Assembly (NCBI GenBank): GCA_009767595.1
Contig: VSDK01010468.1
Coordinates: 16,868 to 80,867 of the forward strand
Direction: 5' to 3'
DNA length: 64,000 nt
DNA from: Symbiodinium kawagutii
Taxonomy: Eukaryota > Sar > Dinophyceae > Suessiales > Symbiodiniaceae
Below, one piece after another: positions 42,701-54,700 of the stretch. Position 1 is the first letter of the stretch, and every line of letters starts with the position of its first letter. The notes under the pieces are model-generated. The model worked only from the letters and a program-made list of their open reading frames with translations, made no database searches and had not been told where the DNA came from. The position numbers and the translations under genes were made by a program.

Positions 42701-45700
42701 CCAGTGATACTACCCACCAAAACGAAAGCATCATTTTCAAACACAACAGCAACGACAGCCCAAGCACACTTGCGGAGACGAGGTTCATTACTAAAAGGAC
42801 CACCACTACCATCAGTCCCAAAAAACAAGCTCGAGAAGTCAAACCCAGCAGAGTTTTCAAAACAACCAGTGCGCACAATGTGTTCGTCAGCAACTGCAGG
42901 AGCACGAGTCCACCCATCCGGCACCAAGCCACGCAGCCAGAAATGACTTTGCTCAACCAATCCGTATACTAAGAGTTGATCCTCGTTGAGAAGAAATGAG
43001 GACAAATGGTGGTTTCTCAATATAGGGTACCCAAAAATGGCTGGTTTATTACTCTAAATGACTATAAATGGATGATTAGGGGTACCCCTATTTTGAGAAA
43101 CACACAAATAGCTATTACTGATGAGTCTTATTGCTGGGTGGTTTGAAACAATTGTTTTTTTTCTGTGATGGTTGGGATTGGCTCATTTTTTTTCAGAGGG
43201 CGTGAGAGGCCACGAGCCAGACAACCCTATTTGGTTGACTGCGTTGTTGGTTGTTTGGTAGGTTGGTTCTCGGAGGGAGATTGCCACTTGATATTTCTAC
43301 CTCGTTTGGACTGACTCTGATAGTTGGTTTGTTCAGAGAGGGGGTGTACGCTATACTATTGATCGCGGCAGATTTTGACCATGAAATTGAACTCCATTTA
43401 CCCCACAGCAATGCATTTCATAGCATTCAAAAGCCAATGGTTCGAGCGTGGAACCAGGCCGGAGTCAGCAGATCACAATTTGCCAAAAGGAAAAAATCGG
43501 GACCATTGTTCTCCCTATTATTGTTGGTTATTATCCCAAATAATTGGTTGACTAATATTGACCCATATTATCAACCATTAACCAGCTATGATTGGTTGCT
43601 GAATGAATGCAAGAAGAAATTGGATGCCGCTGTGAAGACATCATCCCTGCCATTGCAGATTTCAGTGTGCTGGCTTGGTGTAAGCATCACCCAGGCCCTT
43701 TGCGGATACGCAACAGTGACACTGCGGCGAGCCCGCAACCTAGGTAAGGCCAAAACACATGTATTGCCAACATTTTGAACAAATCATTCTGGAAATCTTA
43801 GAATTCCTGATTTAGAAAAACATTGACAACTCCATCATACAATAAGAAAAACATGGAAAGAACAAAACAAAACCAACTCAGAGTGATATTCCTCAAAAAG
43901 GTCCCTGAGACAAAGATCGCCATATCCAGAGATCATCATTGGTGACGATTTTTCTCAACTTCCCAAGGAGATCCCTGGAAGAAGCGCCGCCTGGCCCAGG
44001 CTTCCAAGGAGTGTCCCTTCGGCTTCTACTTCTTGGTGGCTGTGCAGCTGACATCTGCGGCGCATACGCAGACCTTTTACATGCCGCCCTTCAGCCGCGT
44101 CATGGACCAAGTGCTGCAGGACATTTCTTTCTTCGAGGCCGGCGCCAGGGGACACCCGTTGTGGCGTCCCGGTGCTGTGGGGATCCGAAGTGAGGGGCGG
44201 CTGATTGTTTGGGGCTAGCGTGGGAGGATGGACGTTAACCAGATGTGCACCTCGGATTTGTCTCAGCCTTTGATGCGCATTTTTTTCGACATTGATCAGT
44301 GAAAGCGGTTTGAAGCCAGGAGGCCCGCCCCGCCATGATGAGAAATGCCTGGCCAGGTGAGCAGTTCGTCGTGGCCCGTGTGGCACGTCTTGGCGACCTT
44401 CTCAGACATGAACAAGGCCCAATGCGAAGACGTCTTGCCCTTCCGGCCTGCAAGGAGAGACTCCCACTGTTCTTTAACTTGGGCTATCACTAAGATAACT
44501 AGCAGCTAAGGCATATATAGCTATATATATATATATAGAATATACATATACCTCTAGCTACAAGTCCTGTGGGAGGGTGCAGTCAAAAATAGTTAAATGG
44601 CTGACTAACCAACTTGTAACTGTAGGATATGCATGGGGCAACGTGCTTTTAAGCAGCAAAGGCGCCACCAAATCAGGGCCCCATTACGAAGAAAACACCA
44701 TGGCAATGGACCGGCCCACACCCAAAGAAGCATAAAATTTGATGGCGCTTAGTGCCAAAATTAAGTGATTTCCAAAGCACATCGCAGTGATAGCAGTTCA
44801 TGCTGATCCTCAAAAACCTGGCCCATTGAAAGGATGGATGTCTATTGATTCATGGTGGCACTTGCAGCAGTCAACACCTGTTGGTTATGTTGACTTATGA
44901 CATCTCAGCTACTGCCTGATATCACGAAGTGAAATCAGCCACAAAAAACACGCGGTGACATCTAGTGGATTCACTGACCAATGTGTGCTTTTGTTGAGTC
45001 AGAACTGGTCGATGGCCAGCACTGTTGCAGATTTTACTTAGTAATTATAGGGTAAGTATTAGCAGACACTTGGTTGACAACTATTTTTCAGGGGGTTGAA
45101 ACCACCAAGCAGGTTTTTCATAGAAGTTGAAACTATCAACCAGGTTAAGTTGGTGAACTTCACCTCTGTACCGAGTCATGGTCGCTCTAACCGGTCGCCA
45201 CGTTCCTGTGAGGGCCACTGGTTCTACAGTGGTGACCGGAAGTACTTGCGGGGCTTCAGCGATTGGAACTTGCGGTTGGATGAGCTGAACCCTTTGGTCT
45301 CAGTGGCTGCAAGCGGGTTGCCTGGGGAAAAGGGCTTCCTCAGTGCGGAGTGGCGTGAGGAAGTGATGTGGAAGGTTCGATGTTCGGACTGGGCTGGCGG
45401 CAGCCACCTGTGAGACCCCACCTGTGAGGAAAAAATCTGAAAAGATTGTGTTTGCCTGTAATCAGCTGATTACGATGAGACTTGTATATAATGCTTCATG
45501 GTAGGTTGTGAATGATTATCAGTTGAACTATTGTCAGCTTGGAGCCGCAATATCTAATCAGAAACTTCGTCGGTACAGCCAGCAACTGAGACAGTCCACT
45601 GGCAAGTTGCCGTGGCAGATCCTGTGGCCCCCTGGGAGGTGGAGGCCTTGAAGAAGATGGATCATCTCAGCTACATCCAGACCCTTCAGGACTGGCGGCG

Positions 45701-48700
45701 CCGTAGAGAGGACGCCGTAGGTCCTTTAAGCCTTCCAAGCCCCAAGACCGTAACTGCCTCTGCGTCTGTTTGGTTTTCGCTTCTGTTTGGTGTGTTTCCT
45801 GGATAGCAAAGACTTTAGTGCCGCTGCCAAGTCTTGCCGCCAGCCAACTGCTAACTGCAGTATTAAAGCTGGTGACATTGGCACTACAAAGCGTGATGCT
45901 ACCCTGACCCTGGTCCTTCTTCAACCTTGGCTGGGGGGGGTTGCGGAGCCTCATCCGTCTTTCTTCTCTTCTGGTCCCGCAGCCCACCTGCCATGTCCAA
46001 CAACCTTTGCTGCTGCTCTGGCCTGAGCTGGTCCCCCATTGCACCCAAGATCGTCTGGATGAGGTTTTGGTCCCCTCCTGCGACCGGAGCGTCCTCCATC
46101 TCACTGTCTTTTGGCAATCCCAAGGCATATTTCCAATACACCTTAGAGCTCTCTTCCACCTCAACCTCAGCTGCCTGTAAGTTTTCTGTTGCTTCCTGCA
46201 CTTTGGCTTCAAGCAAAGCCACCTGCTCTTTGGCCTTCTCCAAGCGCTGCTCTGCCTGTACCTTGACCTGGCCTGCCTTCTTGAGGTGCGAGGTTGCCTT
46301 TTGAAACCTTGCCGTGGCCTCTGCCTTGGTGGGTTCTTTCCCTTCCTGCTGCTTAGCCTGGTCTGCCTGCAAGGCCTGCTCCAAGGAGAGTCGCACCTCG
46401 TCTGGTAAGCCTGGGGTGTGGGACGCCAAGAGCTGCTGGGCGGTTTCTTGCCAAGGGGGGAGTGGTGAAGTGAGGGTCTCCTCAACTGTTCTAGGTATTT
46501 CTCCTTTGCTCTGGCTAGCTCCCCACTGGCGAGGTTTGGTGGGGGAAGGTCGTTGCCACACATGGCCTTTCCCACCTTTTCCCACCTGAGGGGTATAGTC
46601 ATAGCCATTCCAATTCCAGGAGCTTTCCCAATTGCGATGACATTGCGAACATGCTTTGCTGGGATCATTCCATCGATTCGCCCATATCCAGGAATCACAC
46701 CCAGGAGTAGCACAACGAATATAAGCCCCTTGAAGGCCATGCGACATGACACGAGAGGAAGACAGGACCTATCTCACCTTGATCCGTATGCCTCAGTCTT
46801 CACTCACTCAACTCATCTATCAAAAACACTCTCTGTGCCAAGGCGAGAAGGGCATATGGACCGAACAGATTCCTCTCAAACAAGGCGCCAAAACAGTTGC
46901 ACCTAAGATCGTTACTTGTCCATTTCTATTTAACTAATGTGTCTATTGTGTATGCCAATCGAACCAACCATTATGCTATGGAAAGGTTCTGATAATAGGA
47001 GATCCCAATTACCAACCTAGTATAAACATATAAAGCCCAATATTTGACTGGAAATGATAACATCCGATCACCTTATTCCTGGAGGACAACCAACCCCTGA
47101 ATACCATGCCTTCATCGCCACCAAAATCCCAAAACGCAAAGCCACTGTGGTCCCCAACAAGGTGCTGGCTTCCGGACGCTTCTCCGGTCTCGGAAGCAGC
47201 AGTTGCATGCATGGCATGCCACGGGATTCGATGGGCACCAATCAGTGAGTTGAATGCTTCACTCGCAATCACTGCACTTCTTGGGAACGCACCCAATACC
47301 AGCTGTTTCACCATCAACAAGATTTCAAGTTGACATTGTTTGACTAAACCAAGGTCTCGGAGGGAACTCACGGAATCGGGAAATGAAAAGATCTTGATGT
47401 TCAACCAACCGAGAGTATGGATGGTCTCATCATGTCTCCTCAATTCTGCTCAAATCAACTGTCCACTTCTGCTCTCAAGTCAATCCAGCGCCTCAACAGC
47501 ACCCACATGTGGGGTCCCCATGGGGGTCCCTGGGGGTTCTCCGGGACACGGCCGCGTGCCCCTGGGACCCCCTGCTCTTTTTCCAGGCAAAGCGCTATGA
47601 AACTCTTCGCCTGATCGCTTTGGAGCCTTTGAAGACAATTGACACAGGAAGAGAGGGCCTTCGAGCAAGACCTCAAGAAGGCCAAACAAGACAGCCTCGG
47701 GCCCCCTGAAGGGGGGGACCCGGAGGCCCGTGGCAGTTCCATCCTCAGTACATTTGCTTGTTCTTTATTGTTATCAGTATGAACATTTGTTAAAATGTTT
47801 AGCCGTATCCATCTTGTATCTATAATGGAAACATCCCTACCACAGCGCTGTATGTCTCCACACCTGCCACGACCCGGGAATCTCTTCGTGTCTTTGGCTC
47901 ATGAATTGCCGTGCCCTCAACGACCAAAGGATATGATTTGCATGATGTATGTAACATATATGTGTGATATTATATATATACACATATGTATATATCTCAA
48001 TATATATCTATATATCTATATATATATATATATATTTATATATTTATATATATAAATACATAATTATGTATGTTAATATAAATATAGATGTGAATATATA
48101 TATATATATATTTATTTATATATTTATGTATATATATATATTTATTGAAATTTTTAAATATATTTACATAATTATGTATGTTTATTTAAATATATATACA
48201 ATAGAGGTATGTGTGGATGCATGTTTCACAATCAATCTACATATAGAGCCATGTATATTGACATGTAAACAAGGCACCCAGTTTGCTGCTCAGCATCTCC
48301 CACCCGGACAGCAGCAATTCGACCAGGCCTCCGTGGGCATAAACACATAACCTGGTCGCAGCAACTCTCCGCCCACAGCTTGACATAGGTTGCATATGAC
48401 GTATGGTATAGACTGTTTAGATACATAGATATATTCATTCATTGTATATACAAAAAATTCTATGTAAGTGTGTGTATATATATATATATGTACGTAGTGT
48501 CTTTAGATTCTTCAATATTCTGCGATAATCTTCAATATTCCTTCATTGTGCGCCAATTCGATGGCTATCGAAAGTTCTCAATGCGGTACTCGAGGGTCGA
48601 GAAGAGTACGGACTCTGGCAATCATGAGGTAGCCTGCGTCACAGTGGCTACTGTACCATAGATACGAACGGAATCGAACGGAAGAATGATCAGGGCAGGA

Positions 48701-51700
48701 TAGAGAAGAGCAGGGTAGAGAAGGCTCGAGAAGACAAGCGCAAAGAGAAGAGTGAAGTTGAGAACTTGCAAGTAGAAAAGAACATGGTAGCAAAAATAGA
48801 GCATACAGAGAATAGAGGTCAGAGGACAGGAGAGGAGAGCACTGCAGAGAAGGGGAGAGTCGAATCGAGGAGAGTACTGCAGAGTAGAGAAGACCAAGCT
48901 GAACAGCAGAACAGAGAAGTGGGAGATAGCCAGGGTGAAGAACAGCAAAGAATGGTAAAGAGATGTGAAGAGTAGAGCAGGTTGAAAAATAAGGGCAAGC
49001 GCGGCATCACTGGAAGGTTCCCAACCAAACAACCTACTTTTGAAGGTAGGACAATCAACTTCTGGTTGTGGGTTTAAACATTTCTATACATTTCTTTTTT
49101 TCCCTAGTATTAAGAGTTGGTTGACTTGCGCATATTTTTCATGACGGGGTGGTAGACACCCATCAAACAGTACAACAATTCTGAATCAAGCTGAATGGGT
49201 GAGATCTTGCGCATCAATTTTACCATGAATTGATAGCCATCAGTCATCATTACCCATCAATTTAGCTATCAGTTTCACCAACCCAGAAGTGCATGGCTTG
49301 AGCGCGCCCAGGCGTGCTGGCTTTTGTGGTGTTCTTCGCTGGCTCAGCCAAGGAGGGCTGGAGCTTTGATCTTCATCCATGGGGAATCCCAGCATAGGCC
49401 AGCTAGAACCAAGGCATCAATCGCATTTGATTGGGGAGTATTTTTGTTTGGCCTTGTGACTTTTCAGCATGGTGGCGGAGATCTTCGCGCAGAAATTCAA
49501 CGGACGACAGTACCCTCTTGGGAACAGCTCGGTGGGTGGAGAATCCATCATTTGTTGATGATTTTGCTTGTTGGACATGTTTGTTTTCCATTGCGAGGTT
49601 TGATTCCAAAGGGTTCATAGTGGATCAATGACCAAGAATGCTGGTTCAAAAGCTGGTTAATTACTAGATGTTCATAGTAGGAAATCATTGCCATGGTTGA
49701 TTACAAGAGGGCAACATGTCATTTCAAATGTTTCTCTTTGGTAAAATAATTTTTTAATGGAAAATCACCTTTTTTCAATCGGAACCCCGGGGCAAAATTT
49801 AAAACGAACACTTGCTTCGAAGGCCATAGGCAATTGGAAGGGTAGGGATCGTTGTGGCACGAGCCCCTGCACCGGCCTGGTCGGCTTGTCGCAGCCCCTA
49901 ACCTGGTCCCTGGACCTGCTCCTGGGCTCAAGTTTGCATCCTTGGGATTGGGCTCTAGGTGCATCCCAGGCCTGGGAAAGGCTAAGCCCAGCCATGGAGG
50001 GGACCTGGTTGGTGATTGTGGTTGGTGATGGATGGGGTTCAGACCCTTGCTGGGCGGTTTCAGAGAATGACGAGGCATAGTTTTGGATCAGTAGTGGCTG
50101 ATTGATCAGTTTCTGCTGGGTTGTAACCATAGTGGCTGATTCATGCTGATTCAACTGGCTGATTTATCACCAACCAGAATCCTGTTCAGTGCAAATCCAA
50201 CCAACTCGCGCAGCCAGTGCGGAGCTTAACTCGTGCCAAGGGATACACCAGGTTGTGGTGAACAAGGATCCAATAAACAACAAGCAACGACCAATTGATA
50301 GCCACCCGGATTCAAGAATGGCATCAAGGTTGTGGCATTCCTGCACCGAGTACCACATGCCTTGGTTCTGAACAAAGTTCGTTGCTGACATGCTGGAGAA
50401 AGTTTGAGGGCACTGAGTTGCGATGATGTTTGTTAATTGCCAATCGTACAGCATGTTTGCGGTTAACACCTAAAGGCCCCAAGCCTGAGTGGAAAGACCC
50501 GGTCCATTCTGTTCATGTTTGGTATCAAAGTACGGTGGGGCCAGACACAGGACTCTTGGGTTGTCCGTGTTTGATGGAAAGGACTTCTCGGTACCTATAA
50601 CACCGTGGAGGTAGGAAGTTTCAGCACAGCCGTCAGAAATAAATACACTGGACAAAACCACCTCAAATCTAAAAAGCACCCTGGTCAACAGTAGCCGCAC
50701 ACCAACAAACATGGAGGTATTGGATGCCGGTATAGTATAGTAATTGATTATAGATGATTACAAATTGGATTATTGATGTTTTTTCATTGTTGTATGATCA
50801 TGCTTTAGTACAGATGAATAATAGATTGATCATGCTATACAGATGATCATGCTTTTTAATCCATCATAGACTGCCTTGTTTCATGGTTCTCGTTCCTCCA
50901 TAGCGTTACACCATAGTGTATGCCTAGTCATCTTCATTGGTGCTCGCCCAGTTCCTACAAAAAAACTCAAGTGGTGAGATCTCAATAATACTGGTTGTTG
51001 ATTCAATTATGGTATATATTGGCTAATAATGGTTGATGATAGGGGATAATAAGCAACAATCAGGGTCAAACAACTACTGGTTGGTGGTTTGATTGGCATG
51101 TGTTTTTTCCTGGTAGGTATTAACCAAATGGTTGGTTGACTTGAGCATATTTTTCATAGGGGTGCTTCAACCACCAACCAATCATGCCGGACTAACCATC
51201 ATATTGTTTCATCACAACCATAATTTATTGCCGGTTAATCGCTGCCATCATCAGTCACTACTAATTAACCAAGATCAATTTGTATGATTTTTTATAGTTT
51301 ATAATCATAGTCTAATAATCATAGTTTGTGTGACCCTGAGCAATTGATAACCGTTTCGTTGACATTCAACAGTTTGCCCATCAACATTAGCCACATTTAC
51401 CATGCTAGTGAATGCTCACGTCGATCCACGACCAATTTTAATATTTCCATCAATTGATCAAAAATTGAAAAAAGGGGCGAAACGAGCTAATGGATAACCA
51501 TCAATGATTATTTAGCTCATTTGAACATGTACCTAGCATCCATGCTTATTTGAATTAATGATTGATCAATCAAAATCAATTATCCACATTAGCAACGTTA
51601 ACAATCATTTAGATTTATCTGCAACCATAGTAAATAATCCATAATCACTACTACCAGTATTAACCAAATGTAACCAATCATCACTATGAACCATACATCT

Positions 51701-54700
51701 ATTCTCAGCAATACCCACTATCAACTCATTATGTCATAAGTTAACATCGTTATTCCCATTCATACATATGAAGCTAGTAATCACTTTTAATCCCACTATT
51801 ATCCATGCTTGTCCCACTAAAATCAGTATTGACAACTCTTACTAAACATTATGAATCATTAACCCAACTCCTATCATTCACCCATGTTCACCATTAGTTA
51901 TGAATAATGTTTAATCTAATCATCAACCACTCTTTACCATTCTTAATCACCAAGACTAATGCCCACTCTATCAATCACTATTGACCGCTATAACTATCAT
52001 CCCACTCATAATCACTATTTACCACTCTGAAACCCATTGCCATCATTATTAATCCAAGTTAACAACTATGAGCTATCAATGTGTTGAAGAGCCATTATGA
52101 ATCGACATCAATCAGTTTTAGTCATTATAAAAATATTATGAATCCTCACCAGTAATCACCATCAACAGCATGATCAATCATGATTATCTATTATAAAACT
52201 ACTTAATCACCACTAATAGTAGTGAATCCCATTATTGACCACCATTAAGCACTCTTGACCACTAGTAATCACCATGAACCACCAGTAATCACGATTATCC
52301 ATTATTAACCTCACTCTTAAGCACTATTAAGCACTATTAAGCACTATTAAGCACTATATATGATTATTAACCACTGGTAACCATCATTAACCACCGACCG
52401 TCTCACCAAAGCCTTTCCGCTAGGCCGGGCGGGCCATGACGAAAGATGAGGAACCGGCGCCCGAGGCGGGAGCACTGGTTCGCAGTGGTGTGGATGTTCG
52501 TTGATGAGCAGCTGCTTGTGATGGTTAGATAGGGATGATATGGGGATGATATAGGAATGATATGAGATGATGTGGGGATGATGTGGGATGATATAGCGAT
52601 GATATAGGAATGATATGCGATGATGTGGGGATGATGTGGGATGATATAGTGATGATATAGGAATGATATGCGATGATGTGGGGATGATGTGGGATGATAT
52701 AGTGATGATATAGGAATGATATGCGATGATGTGGGGATGATGTGGGATGATATAGTGATGATATAGGAATGATATGCGATGATGTGGGGATGCTATGGGA
52801 TGATATAGTGATGATATAGGAATGATATGAGATTATGTGGGGATGATGTGGGATGATATAGTGATGATATAGGAATGATATGAGATTATGTGGGGATGAT
52901 GTGGGATGATATAGTGATGATATGGGATGATGAACATCGATTGATGATGATTGGTACTATTTGTGGATGATAGCTATTGATCATGGTTGATAATAATGAG
53001 GGAGAAAGGGTGGTGGCCGTTAGTAATGGTTGATCATTACGACGAAAAACATGGATCAACCACAAACCGCATGATGCGCAAATTGATGATGTTGCTTGTG
53101 AAGGAGGATGTGCGTGAATTGCTATGTGTGTCGATTGTTATTGTTCATGTTGGTTGTTGGTTGAGAATCAGCTAGGAACTTGCCACAACACATATGCGAC
53201 AGTGCTCAGAAAAGAAGCAGTGAACATTCGCAAACGTAATGCATGACGACATGATTACAGCGGCTATAGTGAGGAGATAGGTGTTTTTTTGCATGTGTGA
53301 TAAAAGCTCTGAACCTACTCATTGTATATGGTGGGGAGAATTGCAATAATAAACGTGGTCGTCAAAACAAAAATCATCATCATTTGTTACGATCCCTGAT
53401 TTGTCCTTGAAACATTGTTTTGGCGTATGTACTTGACGTGCCATCATCATCACCACCATCAGCATCATCATTATCATCATCATCATCAGCAGCAGCAGCA
53501 TCATCATCATCATCAAACTCAGTCGGCTGGACAACCGCCTCACCACGACTCCAAAAATCGTTTGCATATCAATCGTATCAACCTCGATGTTCACCTCAGG
53601 ATGAGAAGCATGTCAACCTCAACGTGGGCATGAAGAGGGCAAGCAAATATATTGCAGACCAGGCCGTCCGCTGGCGATGGGCCTACAGTTCCGCCCCTGA
53701 CGAATGGTTGATGTCAAGACCCATGAGACCCAGTGTGGCCGTGTTTTTTGTCGCTCGGAGTTGTTGCGGCAAAGTCAGAAAGGGCACGCATGGTGGTTTT
53801 TCAATAGCTGGGATACCCCAGTTATCATCCTTTACATTAGTCATTTACAGAAATAAACCAACCGTTTTCAGGGTAAACCTCCATGTGTGGATATTCAATG
53901 AGATAAGGCAAGCATTAAATGTATCACCTTGAGGCCCATCACAGGGTCGTTGATTTGGACAGGAAAGTTGACTCCTCACTTAGGGTGTCTATAGTGACAA
54001 TCCCCATGAGATGGTTGATGGATTCATATCCTTACGTTGGATAACCATTTTGGGGCCCCATGAATATAGTCAGATGCTTACATTGGTCTTTGAGTAGTCC
54101 CTGTCTCTAGATTTGATTTCGGAAGCCAGCAGCTAGCACCGTGCTGTCGTAGGAGGCATGCTTTCATCAGTGGAACATGAGCGCCAAAAAGAAAGTATGG
54201 AATGGCTTTAGCGTTTGCTACAAGTTTGGGTTGGTGGTTTTGAACATTTTTGTATGTTCCCTTAGTATCACGAAATGGTTGGTTGATTGACACACCGCGC
54301 GCGGCCGGGGGTGGGCAATTGGATAAGCGCGCAGGTTGATTGACACATGTTTTTCATAGGGGTGGTTCAACCACCAGCTGGTTGGTTTGATGCCTTTTCA
54401 GAAACCCAACAGAAGCAATTGTGCCCCTATTGTAGAAATTGTGAACCTCAACCTCAATTTGTTTCTTCATAATGGCTCTGAACTTGGATGGTTAGTAGGT
54501 ACCACCAGGGCAACGAACTTCTACACTGAACAATGGAAAATAAGTCTTCTTGGTTGCCCTGTTTTCGAGGAATCACCCGCACGCTCTTGACTTTCATGTT
54601 GCTCTTCTCAGTCCAACAACCGCACATAGCGCCTGGTTTCGTTTGACCCAGTATGCTCACGATGCAGCTGTATTGGGATTGGCAGGAAAGCAGTCATTAT

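Noticed and set aside
41956..42972. Plus-strand 338-codon frame
   Set aside because: It is antisense to the LINE RNase H frame, which carries conserved catalytic motifs; the plus frame has none.
44510..44545. TATATA string as a promoter TATA box
   Set aside because: It is a short AT microsatellite inside an intron, and dinoflagellate promoters do not reliably use TATA boxes.
41857..46747. One LINE interrupted between its 5' and 3' pieces
   Set aside because: Order and orientation fit, but three gene 2 exons lie between the pieces, so separate insertions are simpler.
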